Shown: piece by piece, positions 10,501-18,665 of the stretch | Layout of the letters: every line of letters starts with the position of its first letter | Position numbering within the stretch: the stretch's first letter is position 1 | Source of the DNA: Winogradskyella sp. KYW1333 | GTDB taxonomy: Bacteria; Bacteroidota; Bacteroidia; Flavobacteriales; Flavobacteriaceae | Assembly (NCBI RefSeq): GCF_003335675.1 | Contig: NZ_QPHL01000015.1 | Span: 248,001-312,000, forward strand | Reading direction: 5' to 3' | Length of the DNA stretch: 64,000 nt | Notes under the pieces: model-generated | Databases searched by the model: none | What the model was told of the DNA's origin: nothing | The model's input: the letters and a program-made list of their open reading frames with translations, nothing else | Translations under genes and position numbers: made by a program

Positions 10501-10732
10501 TGGTTAAGGTATAAGGACCACCAACTCTAAGGTTTAATAGGTTATAGCGACCTTCAATATTTGTAATTGCGCCATATTTTGTACCGGTAGGTGTATGTAC
10601 AGCTACTACATTGGCACCAAATAATGGCTCTAACGATTCCTCTTGAATGAGACCTTTAATATTAGATGTTGTTACTTGTGCAAAAGACAGGGAGACAAAT
10701 AACAAACAAATAACAAAAACATAATTTTTCAT
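7517..10732 (-). CDS. Oar-like TonB-dependent outer-membrane receptor
   Basis: Outer-membrane protein of 1071 residues. Residues 1-19 are a signal peptide ending 'SLSFAQ'. Residues about 20-110 form a carboxypeptidase-regulatory-like beta-sandwich ('GLIQEESLEPLFGANVVAV', 'YVGFETK'), the N-terminal domain typical of Bacteroidota receptors. A plug domain follows (about 120-250; 'NNFSLDGSIFNNPFGLD', 'VNAVTKSGTNEFHGTVYGF'), which is the signature of the Oar (OmpA-related) group. The rest is a 22-strand-type barrel ending in 'WQAQFGIRYIF', with the aromatic last residue expected of a barrel protein. No SusD partner lies next to it, so it is not a classic polysaccharide utilisation pair; the ligand is unknown. 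A terminator follows and its leader shares a motif with the T9SS gene at 32185-35886. Confidence 0.92.
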   Translation of the reverse strand: MKNYVFVICLLFVSLSFAQVTTSNIKGLIQEESLEPLFGANVVAVHTPTGTKYGAITNIEGRYNLLNLRVGGPYTLTISYVGFETKVFSDVYLTLGITENIDHVMQSGSEELEAVVLTGTTSGTFSSDRTGAETSVGRREITRLPTISRSASDFTRLEPSSTGNSFGGRNDQFNNFSLDGSIFNNPFGLDSPTPGGQTGAQPISLDAIDQIQVSLAPYDVTQSGFTGASVNAVTKSGTNEFHGTVYGFSRNESLTGDKVDGDSVLRPELEQNQFGFSIGGPLIKNKLFFFANFEKDQRTDLGTNGFFARTTPSGSGAAGESRVLESDFQLVDNILRQVSIGGGEFYNPGAYEGFTFDSNSTKGIFKLDWNINDKNRLAFIYNFLEASREQPAHPSALGFRGPGPNQLQFQNAGYQINNNLDSFQLELNSDLGDGVSNKFQIGYTHFDDFRNPLSTPAPTITILEGGANYIIAGHEPFSINNNLDQKVFQFTNNLNFVKGDHTFTVGVSYEKFEFDNSFNLGAYGAQGVFFPTADIQSFRDAAGDPAAEAGLVAFYQGLFNDAIAANSSLNAAGLGNPGGWALAETNVGQLAFYAQDEWNVTEDFKLTYGVRFDRPLYFDTATKIQENIDRKGGVFNPADFSGGTYQPTIDYFDPETGEMVNLDSTTLPSNSLLVSPRLGFNWDVNGDNKTQIRGGTGLFTGRFPFVWLGNQVQGVDFFFYQVVDPDFKWPQVWRTNLGADHRFENGLTLTADLSYTKDVNGVHVQNWALDDPSGTLQGVDNRPVYEASDIATNEFGGPTNAYVFTNSDKGRIWNGTLKAQKTFGDGFYTSLAYNYLNAKDVNSIEAEITGDAFAGNAISGNANDDVLSYSKYGDTHRFIGVGSKKFEYGDGKFATTISTFFEYARGGRFSYTYGGDINGDGSNFNDLLYIPTSGEVQQMTFSGPGQAEAFESYIQQDDYLSENRGSYAERYGALSPWRGRWDIKILQDFNFKIGEKTHTLQFSADVLNVGNLINSKWGVVEVPNSIQPIGVSVDANNDPTYTFNGNLTETFSADVSLLSRWQAQFGIRYIF

Positions 10733-10739
10733 AATTATT

Positions 10740-10757
10740 AAAAATAGTGTTAGTTAA
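10740..10757 (-). promoter_or_regulatory. Leader motif shared with the T9SS gene at 32185-35886
   Basis: On the minus strand reads TTAACTAACACTATTTTT, ending 7 bases before the receptor ATG. A nearly identical string (one extra C) precedes the ATG of the T9SS gene ending at 35886. It may be a translation-enhancing A/T-rich leader element; function is not shown by the sequence. Confidence 0.35.
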
Positions 10758-10847
10758 TACTCACTAAAATTAATTTTTTAGAACCTAATTATGAAGAAAA
10801 ATGACAATAGTTTATTAACCTAAACGCGAAGTTATCAACGAAAATTC

Positions 10848-11708
10848 TCAATTAATGGCTTTAAAAGCTTCAAAAGGTCTATCTGTTGCAATGATATCAA
10901 TCCCCATAGCTTTCCAAGTCTCATATAATTGATTTCCTCTAGCCTTTGCCTGTCTATCTAAGTTACTCAGGGTACCGAGTATACAAACTATATCATTTTG
11001 ATGAAGGCGTTTATACAAGGATTGAGGTGACAAACGTGTCCCTGTAAATGCAAGCATATTTTCTGTTGGGATTTTGGATTGCAATAACCTTTCAAATTCT
11101 TCATTGTTTCTTGCAGAGACAGACAATAATAGTTCAGGAGCATTCTTGAAAGCTGATTTAGCTTGAGCCACATCATACGTAATCAAAACGCATATATCCT
11201 CAGCATTAGCCTCTTTAATAGCGTTTATAACATCAATCTGTCTTACACTGCGTTTAATATCAACAGTAAGAATTACATTATTGGTTTTGCACCATTTTAA
11301 CACATCCTTAAACAAAGGAATCTTATACGAGGTTTTATTGCCAAAATCATCTATTAAGTTAAATTTTGAAAGCTGCTTATACGTCATTTTTCTAACTAAT
11401 CCGCTACCTGTTGTAGTTCTGTTGATAGAATTATCGTGCATTAGTACCAATTTATCATCCTTTGTTTGTGCTATATCAATCTCAAAAATTGCCGAAATAC
11501 TATCGTTGATAAATTGTATAGTTTCAAGGCAGTTCTCAGGATAATTAAAAATATCCTTTCCACCACGATGTACACTGATATTAGGATAATTCTTGTTAGA
11601 TGCCCTAAAGACTTCAACAAGTTTAGATTTAGCTACTGTTTCACTTTTGTTGGATTTGCATGAAATCACAACAAATGATAAAACGAAAATGAGAATGTAC
11701 TTGTACAT
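10848..11708 (-). CDS. Glycerophosphodiester phosphodiesterase family lipoprotein
   Basis: 286 residues. The start 'MYKYILIFVLSFVVISCKSN' is a lipoprotein signal with the lipobox cysteine at residue 17, so the enzyme is probably anchored in a membrane facing the periplasm or outside. The GDPD core is visible: 'HRGG' (general acid/base His), 'YPENC', the metal ligands in 'FEIDI', 'LMHD', and the C-terminal 'IIATDRP'. In the family such enzymes cleave glycerophosphodiesters to an alcohol and glycerol-3-phosphate. The third metal-site strand reads 'TVDIK' rather than the usual Glu form, which may alter metal binding. It is transcribed alone, 12 bases after the terminator of the ribosomal protein operon. 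A second GDPD lipoprotein lies at 24289-25206. Confidence 0.9.
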   Translation of the reverse strand: MYKYILIFVLSFVVISCKSNKSETVAKSKLVEVFRASNKNYPNISVHRGGKDIFNYPENCLETIQFINDSISAIFEIDIAQTKDDKLVLMHDNSINRTTTGSGLVRKMTYKQLSKFNLIDDFGNKTSYKIPLFKDVLKWCKTNNVILTVDIKRSVRQIDVINAIKEANAEDICVLITYDVAQAKSAFKNAPELLLSVSARNNEEFERLLQSKIPTENMLAFTGTRLSPQSLYKRLHQNDIVCILGTLSNLDRQAKARGNQLYETWKAMGIDIIATDRPFEAFKAIN

Positions 11709-11720
11709 TAATGAGGTATA

Positions 11721-11751
11721 AAAAAACCGCTTAGTAAACTAAACGGTTTTT
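11721..11751 (-). terminator. Intrinsic terminator of the rpsF-rpsR-rplI operon
   Basis: AAAAACCG and CGGTTTTT arms with an inner TTAG/CTAA stem form a hairpin 20 bases after the rplI stop; on the minus strand it ends in a run of T. It may also act on the plus strand. Confidence 0.8.
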
Positions 11752-11770
11752 AATTATAATAGTCTTAAGA

Positions 11771-12220
11771 TTAAGCTTCTGCAACCACCTCAAACGGTAA
11801 ATCTACAGTAACTTCTCTATGCAATCTTATAATAGCATTGTATTTTCCTAAACGCTTTACATTACCACCAATTACATTGATGTATTTTTTGTCAATTTCT
11901 TGACCTTCTTTTTGTAAAGCTGAAGCTAAGTCAATATTGTTAACAGAACCGAATAGCTTATCACCAGCACCTACTTTTGATGCAATCTTGATTTCTAAAC
12001 CAGATAATACCTCTGCAGTCGCATTAGCTTCATCGATAACTTTCTTTTCTTTAAAAGCTCTTTGCTTTAAAGTTTCTGCTAAAACTTTTTTAGCTGAAGG
12101 TGTTGCCATTACAGCTTGACCTTGTGGAATTAAATAGTTTCTACCATAACCGTTCTTAACTGTTACAATATCGTCTTTAAATCCTAAATTCTCAACGTCT
12201 TGTTTTAATATAAGTTCCAT
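11771..12220 (-). CDS. rplI: Large-subunit ribosomal protein bL9
   Basis: 149 residues, the usual bL9 length. The N-terminal domain carries the family signature ('LILKQDVENLGFKDDIVTVK', 'GYGRNYLIP'), followed by the long connecting helix ('AKKVLAETLKQRAFKEKK') and the C-terminal rRNA-binding domain. bL9 sits at the base of the L1 stalk and spans towards the neighbouring ribosome. Last gene of the three-gene rpsF-rpsR-rplI operon, 12 bases after rpsR, with a terminator after it. Confidence 0.98.
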   Translation of the reverse strand: MELILKQDVENLGFKDDIVTVKNGYGRNYLIPQGQAVMATPSAKKVLAETLKQRAFKEKKVIDEANATAEVLSGLEIKIASKVGAGDKLFGSVNNIDLASALQKEGQEIDKKYINVIGGNVKRLGKYNAIIRLHREVTVDLPFEVVAEA

Positions 12221-12232
12221 TGTTATGATATT

Positions 12233-12529
12233 TTATTTTAATAAATCAGCAACGTATGGCATTAAAGCTAAATGTCTAGCTCTTTTTACTGCCACTGATA
12301 CTTTTCTTTGATACTTTAAAGAAGTTCCTGTTAAACGTCTTGGTAATAGTTTGCCTTGTTCGTTTACAAAACTTAATAAGAAATCTGGATCTTTATAATC
12401 AATATACTTGATACCAGACTTTTTAAAACGACAGTACTTCTTTGCTTTTGTAGTCTCTATATTTAATGGTGTAAGATATCTAATCTCACCATCCTTTTTT
12501 CCTTTTGCTTGTTGTTCTATTGATGACAT
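12233..12529 (-). CDS. rpsR: Small-subunit ribosomal protein bS18
   Basis: 98 residues. The core '[19 protein letters not shown]' and '[19 protein letters not shown]' with the basic end '[15 protein letters not shown]' is the bS18 signature; the N-terminal 25 residues are a short extension common in Bacteroidota. The protein binds 16S rRNA together with bS6, whose gene is directly upstream (3-base gap). Bacteroidota bS18, with bS21 and bS6, has been linked to hiding the anti-Shine-Dalgarno end of 16S rRNA, in keeping with the lack of Shine-Dalgarno sites in this window. Confidence 0.98.
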   Translation of the reverse strand: MSSIEQQAKGKKDGEIRYLTPLNIETTKAKKYCRFKKSGIKYIDYKDPDFLLSFVNEQGKLLPRRLTGTSLKYQRKVSVAVKRARHLALMPYVADLLK

Positions 12530-12532
12530 AGT

Positions 12533-12871
12533 TTACGCTTTTTGTTTGTTTCTTTCTCTTCTTTTTTCAGCCCAAGCAATTGCATGCTTGTCTAATTTTA
12601 CAGTTAAGTAACGCATAAAACGCTCGTCACGTCTAAACTCTAACTCTAAAGGTTCAATAGCTTCACCATTTACTTGGTACTCAAATAAGTGATAAAAACC
12701 ACTTTTTTTGTTTTGGATTGGATAAGCCAGCTTTTTTAAGCCCCAATCTTCTTTGGCTATCATCTTAGCACCTTTAGAAACAAGAAAATCTTCGTATTTC
12801 TTCACTGTTTCCTTTATCTGATCTTCAGATAAAACGGGATTTAAGATGAAAACAGTTTCATAATTGTTCAT
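12533..12871 (-). CDS. rpsF: Small-subunit ribosomal protein bS6
   Basis: 112 residues with the bS6 fold: 'NYETVFILNPVLSEDQI' at the start, the central 'DWGLKKLAYPIQNKKSGFY', and 'ERFMRYLTVKLDKHA' near the end. It forms a dimer with bS18 on the platform of the 30S subunit. First gene of the operon; a well-placed promoter (TTG, 20 bases, TATTTTTG) lies about 33-63 bases upstream. Confidence 0.98.
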   Translation of the reverse strand: MNNYETVFILNPVLSEDQIKETVKKYEDFLVSKGAKMIAKEDWGLKKLAYPIQNKKSGFYHLFEYQVNGEAIEPLELEFRRDERFMRYLTVKLDKHAIAWAEKRRERNKQKA

Positions 12872-12903
12872 AATAATTTATTTGTTTGTTATTAAAACGG
12901 GTG

Positions 12904-12934
12904 CAAAAATACATATTTATTCTAATTCTAGCAA
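12904..12934 (-). promoter_or_regulatory. Promoter of the rpsF-rpsR-rplI operon
   Basis: On the minus strand TTG (12932-12934) and TATTTTTG (12904-12911) are 20 bases apart, matching the Bacteroidota -33/-7 pattern. Transcription would start about 30 bases before the rpsF ATG. The base run after the box (CACCC) resembles that after the box of the isomerase gene at 37122-37129. Confidence 0.6.
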
Positions 12935-13006
12935 CGTTTTTACTATTAAAATATCGTGCTTTTATGCACAAAAAATTATGTTAAAAATTACACTTTGTCG
13001 GTAAAA

Positions 13007-13038
13007 TTTGTTTTTTAACCGAAAATATTGTACTATTG
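13007..13038 (+). promoter_or_regulatory. Probable promoter of the LytTR regulator
   Basis: TTTG (13007-13010), 20 bases, then TACTATTG (13031-13038), one mismatch from TAnnTTTG, with the same spacing as the rpsF promoter. The leader would be about 28 bases. Confidence 0.5.
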
Positions 13039-13070
13039 TCGATATCTTAACCTAATAAAATATAAATGTT

Positions 13071-13766
13071 ATGACTTTAAACTGTGTAGTTGTTGATGAT
13101 TCTGCGATTCAGCGTCTCTCTATAGTAAAGTTAATCGAGAACCATTCCTCGCTTAATCTTATTGCAGAGTACAGCAGTGCGTTAGAAACGAAAAACGGTC
13201 TTAATACACACAAGGTTGATCTTATCTTCTTAGATATAGAGATGCCTGTATTAAACGGTTTTGAGCTATTAGATGTACTCAACAACAAACCCCAAATTAT
13301 TTTTGTTACTGGTAAAACCGAATATGCTTTTAAAGCATTTAATTACGACGCTACCGACTATCTTCAAAAACCAATTACTAAAGAAAGATTTAATACTGCT
13401 GTAGAGAAAGCTATTGAGCAGCATAAATTAAAATTAGACTTTAACGAAACAGATGGCGAACACATTTTTGTGAAGAGCAATCTTAAAAAACGTAAAGTTT
13501 ATATTAAGGATATTAAATGGATTGAAGCATTAGGCGATTATGTAAAAGTTGTAACTGAAGAAAATAGCCTAGTCGTTTTATCTACAATGAAAGCATTTGA
13601 AAAAGAATTACCAGAAGGTAAATTCTTAAGAATTCACAAATCTTATATTGTGAATCTTGACAAAATAGATCGCTTTAACAGTAAAAATGTTGAAGTGGGA
13701 GCCTATGAGATTCCATTGAGTAGAAATAAAAAGACTCAATTGGTAGATGCTTTAAATAATATGTAA
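13071..13766 (+). CDS. LytTR-family response regulator
   Basis: 231 residues. Residues 1-115 form a receiver domain: acidic pair 'DD' at 9-10, phospho-acceptor Asp at about 55 in 'DLIFLDIEMP', the switch Thr in 'FVTGKTEYA' and Lys in 'DYLQKP'. Residues about 130-231 form a LytTR DNA-binding domain ('IFVKSNLKKRKVYIKDIKWI', 'RIHKSYIVNLDKI', 'EIPLSRNKK'). It should act as a transcription factor activated by a histidine kinase, but no kinase gene is adjacent, so partner and targets are unknown. The gene stands alone and its stop is 3 bases from the stop of priA on the other strand. Confidence 0.95.
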   Translation: MTLNCVVVDDSAIQRLSIVKLIENHSSLNLIAEYSSALETKNGLNTHKVDLIFLDIEMPVLNGFELLDVLNNKPQIIFVTGKTEYAFKAFNYDATDYLQKPITKERFNTAVEKAIEQHKLKLDFNETDGEHIFVKSNLKKRKVYIKDIKWIEALGDYVKVVTEENSLVVLSTMKAFEKELPEGKFLRIHKSYIVNLDKIDRFNSKNVEVGAYEIPLSRNKKTQLVDALNNM

Positions 13767-13769
13767 CTA

Positions 13770-16223
13770 TTAGTAGTTATCTATATTTAAAATTACTCTT
13801 ACAGGCCTAAAATCTTTTACAGCATTGAAGCTATTATGTATTTTCATAATGGCTTCTTTTGTTTTGTTTAAGGATTGATTTTGTGGAATTTTTACAAGAA
13901 TGTTCTTATTGTATAAATTTCTAATTCTAGAGATTGGCGGAAACTCTGGACCTAACACATTGGCTTTAAACACCTGTCTCAACGATTTTGAAAACCAATC
14001 TGAAGCTAAATTCACTTTATTATAATCCTTATGCTTAAATGTTATTTTAATTAATCTATAAATTGGTGGATAATGATAGTTATATCTATCATTCATTTGC
14101 TCTTTAAACATCTCTTTATAGGCATTTACAGAAACTTGCTGTAATATGTTATGGTGTGGATTATACGTTTGTATTAACACCTTACCTCTTAAATCCGTAC
14201 GGCCTGCCCTTCCTGCAACTTGAGACATTAATTGATAACTTCGTTCATAAGCTCTAAAATCTGGAAAATTGAGCAAGTTATCCGCATTCATTATCCCAAC
14301 GAGCTTAACATTTCTAAAGTCTAACCCTTTAGTAAGCATTTGAGTACCGACTAGTACATCTATTTCTCCTTGTTCAAAATTATTTATCAGTTTTTCAAAA
14401 CCAAATTTACCTCGTGTGGTATCTAAATCCATACGAGCTACCTTATGGTCAGGGAATAACACCTTCACCTCCTCCTCTATCTGTTCCGTACCAAATCCCT
14501 TAGTATCTAATGAAGCATTACCGCAAGCTTCACAATTATTCATCATGGCAGAATTATAACCACAATAATGACATCTTAACTGATTTCTAAATTGATGATA
14601 GGTTAAACTCACATCACAATTAGGACATTGAGGTGAGTGCCCACAGGTAACACATTCTACAATTGGAGAAAAACCACGTCTATTTTGAAATAATATAATT
14701 TGCTGTCCATCATCTAATGCCACTTTCATTTCCTCAACAAGCCGGTCACTGAAATGACCTTTCATACGCTTCCGCTTGTACTTATCTGCTAAATCTACCA
14801 ATTCAATATCTGGCATTAGAACATTATTGTATCGTGTCGTCAGCTGTATTAGTCCGTATTTACCGTTAATTGCGTTAAAATAACTCTCTAAACTTGGTGT
14901 AGCAGAACCCAGTAATATTTTAGCATTATGATAATTTGCCAATACAATTGCCACATCTCTTGCGTGATATCTTGGTGCAGGATCAAACTGTTTGAAGGAT
15001 TGCTCATGTTCTTCATCTACAATGATTAAACCTAAGTCAGAAAAAGGTAGTAATACGGCAGATCTCGCTCCAATTACAATTTGTGCCTTGCTCTTTTGGG
15101 TGAGTAAATTGTTCCAAACCTCAACACGTTCATTGCTAGAGTATCTAGAATGAAATACTGAAACTTGCTCACCAAAATAATTCTGTAAACGCTCTACCAA
15201 TTGTGTAGTTAAGGCAATTTCAGGCAACAAGTAAAGCACCTGTTTTCCTTGTTCTAGTTGTTTTTTAATCAGGTTGACATATATCTCGGTTTTACCTGAA
15301 GAGGTCACACCATGAAGCAGTGTAACGGATTTATCCTGAAAATTATTTTCAATAGCTATTAAAGCCTCATTTTGAACCTCACTAAGGGCTTTAACTTCAG
15401 AATTATCTTCACCTTTGTATTGCACTCTATCCGTCTGAATATGATATTCTTCTAAAATAGATTTTTCTATCAATGCCTTTACAATTGCAGTAGATGCGCC
15501 ACTAGCTTTGGTAAGCTCTGAAACCTTAATGGGTTTATTATTCTGAGCTTGGAGTGTAAACAAGGATAAAACAACCTCTCGTTGTTTTGGAGCTCTACTC
15601 AAAATATCCAACAACTCCTGTAATTTCGTTTCGGATTTAAAGGCATCGTCAAGTTTGACGTATCTTACTAATTTTGGTCTATATTTTTCGTATAGTTCTT
15701 CGTGCAGGTGAAGTATGTTTTTCTCAACCAAACTTTTTATGACAGGAAGTACGCGCTTTTTATCTAATATGGAAATGACATCCTGAATTTTCAAAGAAGA
15801 CTGATACTGTAATGCTTCATATATTAAAAACTCATCATCCTTAAGTTCAACATCATTTACTGTAATACTTTCATTTCTTGAGATAATGGTTTCACTCTCA
15901 AGTATTAATGCATTTGGTAATGAAGCACGCATAACTTCTCCTAAACTACACATGTAATAATTGGCAATCCATTCCCATTGCTTTAATTGTAATTTGGTAA
16001 TGATAGGAGTATCATCCAGGATTTGATGGATCGTTTTGGGTTCGTAGGCTGTGGGAGGATTAATATGAATCTTATACGCTAAGGCAGTATAGATTTTGTT
16101 CTTACCAAAAGGTACCGCAACACGCATTCCCGTTTTAATAAAATCGGCTTCTGCCTCAGTGATATGATACGTAAAAGCCTTTTGAAGCGGTATTGGTAGT
16201 ATGACGTCTATGAAGTAGTTCAT
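13770..16223 (-). CDS. priA: Primosomal protein N' (replication restart helicase)
   Basis: 817-residue superfamily 2 DNA helicase that binds stalled forks and reloads the replicative helicase. An N-terminal DNA 3'-end-binding domain (about 1-105) is followed by the helicase core: Walker A 'GVTSSGKTEIY', Walker B 'VDEEHE', 'LLGSATPSLES', and 'QVAGRAGR' late in the core. Eight cysteines in the CxxC clusters 'CVTCGHSPQCPNC' and 'CHYCGYN...CEACG' form the two zinc sites typical of PriA. It is the third gene of a nadC-yihY-priA run (1-base gap). Longer than the Escherichia coli protein, as usual for the phylum. Confidence 0.97.
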   Translation of the reverse strand: MNYFIDVILPIPLQKAFTYHITEAEADFIKTGMRVAVPFGKNKIYTALAYKIHINPPTAYEPKTIHQILDDTPIITKLQLKQWEWIANYYMCSLGEVMRASLPNALILESETIISRNESITVNDVELKDDEFLIYEALQYQSSLKIQDVISILDKKRVLPVIKSLVEKNILHLHEELYEKYRPKLVRYVKLDDAFKSETKLQELLDILSRAPKQREVVLSLFTLQAQNNKPIKVSELTKASGASTAIVKALIEKSILEEYHIQTDRVQYKGEDNSEVKALSEVQNEALIAIENNFQDKSVTLLHGVTSSGKTEIYVNLIKKQLEQGKQVLYLLPEIALTTQLVERLQNYFGEQVSVFHSRYSSNERVEVWNNLLTQKSKAQIVIGARSAVLLPFSDLGLIIVDEEHEQSFKQFDPAPRYHARDVAIVLANYHNAKILLGSATPSLESYFNAINGKYGLIQLTTRYNNVLMPDIELVDLADKYKRKRMKGHFSDRLVEEMKVALDDGQQIILFQNRRGFSPIVECVTCGHSPQCPNCDVSLTYHQFRNQLRCHYCGYNSAMMNNCEACGNASLDTKGFGTEQIEEEVKVLFPDHKVARMDLDTTRGKFGFEKLINNFEQGEIDVLVGTQMLTKGLDFRNVKLVGIMNADNLLNFPDFRAYERSYQLMSQVAGRAGRTDLRGKVLIQTYNPHHNILQQVSVNAYKEMFKEQMNDRYNYHYPPIYRLIKITFKHKDYNKVNLASDWFSKSLRQVFKANVLGPEFPPISRIRNLYNKNILVKIPQNQSLNKTKEAIMKIHNSFNAVKDFRPVRVILNIDNY

Positions 16224-16224
16224 A

Positions 16225-17184
16225 CTAACTTACAATATTATCTACTGAGCTCTTCCTTAAATTTCTTAAGGTAGCATTTAGCTCATAACCAAGCAATAAA
16301 ATATTAGAATTGAGCCACAGATATAACAGCAATATCAATAATGCTCCGATAGAACCATATAGTTTGTTATACTGTGAAAAGTTTTCAATATAGACACCAA
16401 ACAAATACGACGTGAGTATAATCAATGAGGTGGTCAATAATGCTCCAATGGAAAAGAAACGTGTATGCCTGCCTTCTTTGGTTCCGAAATAGTATAAGGT
16501 TGCAGTGGCGATATACACCATCACCACAAAAAATAAATACTTAGCAAAGACAATCCAACCCAATCCGGAATCAGTTTTCAACGCATCTTGACCTGTGAGA
16601 CTTTCATAAATAGGTTGAATTATATAAATCTGAAAATAGCCAAATACCGCAACGGTCAATAGAACCAAGAATACCAAAATCAAGGATACACCAAATGCAT
16701 AGAGGTATTGCTGCACTACATTACGGGTTAATTGCTCGTGGTACGAATATTCAAACCCGGAGAAGACCGCACTTACACCATTTGCCATTAATATCATGGA
16801 CAGTAAAAAGATGGTAGATATCAGCCCAGCTCCTCCACTACCACTGATATTCTCAAAAATATTGGAGAAGAAAAAATCAGAGGTCTGAGGTGGTAAAAAT
16901 GAATTTAGAAAATCTAAAAACTCAGTTTCAAAGCCATCAATAGGTATATATGGCATTATGATGATAACGAATAACAAAAAAGGGAATATGGCCGTGAAAA
17001 AACTAAAAGCTATAGCACTAGCCCTTGTGGTTAGTGCGCCATTAACTATTCCCATGATATATAGTTCCAAGAGATCATAAATTGATAACCCTTCAAATCC
17101 TGGTAATTTTATTCTCTTAAAAAATCTAACAATAAGATTGAGGACGGGAATTTTATCAAGTTTATCTTCTATAGGCTTGGTCAT
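16225..17184 (-). CDS. YihY/BrkB-family inner-membrane protein
   Basis: 319 residues with six predicted membrane segments, near residues 58-80, 120-145, 160-190, 220-245, 250-275 and 280-305. The conserved early segment 'TRASAIAFSFFTAIFPFLLF' and the late 'LYGSIGALLILLLYLWLNS' are hallmarks of the YihY/UPF0761 family, once misnamed ribonuclease BN. The molecular role of the family is not settled; a transport or envelope role is often suggested. It lies between nadC (9-base gap) and priA (1-base gap), so the three are likely co-transcribed though functionally unlike. Confidence 0.9.
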   Translation of the reverse strand: MTKPIEDKLDKIPVLNLIVRFFKRIKLPGFEGLSIYDLLELYIMGIVNGALTTRASAIAFSFFTAIFPFLLFVIIIMPYIPIDGFETEFLDFLNSFLPPQTSDFFFSNIFENISGSGGAGLISTIFLLSMILMANGVSAVFSGFEYSYHEQLTRNVVQQYLYAFGVSLILVFLVLLTVAVFGYFQIYIIQPIYESLTGQDALKTDSGLGWIVFAKYLFFVVMVYIATATLYYFGTKEGRHTRFFSIGALLTTSLIILTSYLFGVYIENFSQYNKLYGSIGALLILLLYLWLNSNILLLGYELNATLRNLRKSSVDNIVS

Positions 17185-17193
17185 AGCATTATA

Positions 17194-18051
17194 TTAAACG
17201 GCTTTAAGGCTTAAATCCATATTATAAACCGAATGTGTTAAGGCTCCAGATGAAATATAATCTACACCACACTCTGCATATTTTCTTACGGTATGCTCAT
17301 TAATACCACCCGAGGATTCTGTTAAGCACTGATCACCAATTAGTTTTACAGCCTTTTGTGTATTTTCATAATTAAAGTTGTCTATTAGTATACGATAGAC
17401 TCCTCCACAGTCTAGTATCTCTTTTATTTCTTCAAGATTGCGAGCTTCAACTATAATCTTTAGGTCGCGCTCAGTATCTTTTAAATATTGCTTGGTAAGG
17501 TTAATAGCTTTTGCAACACCACCAGCAAAGTCAATATGATTGTCCTTGAGCATAATCATATCATACAGTGCAAATCTGTGGTTTTCGCCACCACCAATTT
17601 TTACCGCCCATTTCTCTAGGGCTCTTATTCCAGGCGTGGTTTTACGTGTGTCTAATATTTTAGTACCTGTACCTTCTAGTAGATTTACAAACTTCTTGGT
17701 TTTTGTGGCAATTGCACTCATACGTTGCATTGCATTTAATACCAATCGTTCTGCTTTTAATATAGATTGGGATGCACCTTCAACATAAAATACAATATCA
17801 CCATATTTCACATCGCTTCCATCCTCTATTAAGGTTTCAATAACCATGTCTTCATCAACATAAGCAAATACTTTTTTTGCAAATTCTACACCTGCAACTA
17901 CACCATCGTCTTTTACCAATAGTTTTGCCTTTCCCTTTGCTGTTCCTGGTATACAAGCTAATGAACTATGATCGCCATCACCAACATCTTCACGGAAAGC
18001 ATTAGAGATTATCAGTTCTATTTCCTTATCAAATTGTTCTTTTGAAATCAT
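17194..18051 (-). CDS. nadC: Nicotinate-nucleotide pyrophosphorylase (carboxylating)
   Basis: 285-residue cytoplasmic enzyme of de novo NAD synthesis: quinolinate plus PRPP gives nicotinate mononucleotide, CO2 and pyrophosphate. Seen are the N-terminal 'EDVGDGDHSS', the quinolinate and PRPP site segments 'ILDTRKTTPGIRALEKWAV' and 'GGGENHRFALYDMIMLKDNH', 'IIVEARNLEEI', and the C-terminal 'ESSGGINEHTVRKYAECGVD'. Length is normal for the family. First gene of the run with the yihY-like gene and priA. No nadA or nadB is in the window. Confidence 0.97.
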   Translation of the reverse strand: MISKEQFDKEIELIISNAFREDVGDGDHSSLACIPGTAKGKAKLLVKDDGVVAGVEFAKKVFAYVDEDMVIETLIEDGSDVKYGDIVFYVEGASQSILKAERLVLNAMQRMSAIATKTKKFVNLLEGTGTKILDTRKTTPGIRALEKWAVKIGGGENHRFALYDMIMLKDNHIDFAGGVAKAINLTKQYLKDTERDLKIIVEARNLEEIKEILDCGGVYRILIDNFNYENTQKAVKLIGDQCLTESSGGINEHTVRKYAECGVDYISSGALTHSVYNMDLSLKAV

Positions 18052-18128
18052 ACATATGTATTTACTGTAAAAATAGGAATTGAAAGATTAAAAATTTTAA
18101 AAAGAGAATATCAATTTCTAAAAAAGTA

Positions 18129-18136
18129 TAACTTTG
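18129..18136 (+). promoter_or_regulatory. Possible -7 box very close to the rlmH start
   Basis: TAACTTTG matches TAnnTTTG exactly and ends 5 bases before the rlmH ATG. If used, the transcript would be leaderless or nearly so. No clear -33 element is seen. Confidence 0.35.
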
Positions 18137-18141
18137 AAATT

Positions 18142-18615
18142 ATGACCATTAAACTCATTGCCATCGGTAAAACCGACAACAACAATTTGCAAACACTTAT
18201 TGCTGATTACCAGAAGCGTCTGGGACATTATGTTCGGTTTGAATTTGAAATCATACCAGATCTAAAAAAAGTAAAACACCTAAGCGAATCGCAGCAAAAG
18301 GACAAGGAAGGAGAACTTATCCTTTCTAAAACCCAAAAGTCTGACGTGCTGATATTATTAGACGAAAATGGCAAACAAATGGATTCCGTTGCTTTTGCTA
18401 ACTACCTGCAAAAACACCTCAACTCTGGTATAAAAAACTTAATATTTGTAATAGGTGGACCTTACGGTTTCTCGGAAGCAGTTTACCAACGTGCCAATGG
18501 CAAATTAGGACTGTCTAAAATGACATTTTCGCACCAGATGGTACGCTTATTCTTTATAGAACAATTATACAGAGGGTTTACTATTTTAAAGAACGAACCC
18601 TATCATCATAGATAG
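18142..18615 (+). CDS. rlmH: 23S rRNA (pseudouridine1915-N3)-methyltransferase
   Basis: 157-residue SPOUT methyltransferase that methylates the pseudouridine at position 1915 of 23S rRNA in assembled 70S ribosomes, using S-adenosylmethionine. The knot region is clear: 'FVIGGPYGFSEAVYQRA' followed by 'LGLSKMTFSHQMVRLFFIEQ' and the end 'NEPYHHR'. Length matches the family (about 155). The gene is divergent from nadC and stands alone. Confidence 0.97.
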   Translation: MTIKLIAIGKTDNNNLQTLIADYQKRLGHYVRFEFEIIPDLKKVKHLSESQQKDKEGELILSKTQKSDVLILLDENGKQMDSVAFANYLQKHLNSGIKNLIFVIGGPYGFSEAVYQRANGKLGLSKMTFSHQMVRLFFIEQLYRGFTILKNEPYHHR

Positions 18616-18637
18616 ATAGCAAACCCTCCGGTATAAT

Positions 18638-18655
18638 TAAACGCCTGTGCGTTTA
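18638..18655. terminator. Weak hairpin between rlmH and the hibernation factor gene
   Basis: TAAACGC and GCGTTTA pair around a 4-base loop 22 bases after the rlmH stop. There is no proper T-run on either side, so a terminator role is uncertain. Confidence 0.3.
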
Positions 18656-18665
18656 TAGATAATAA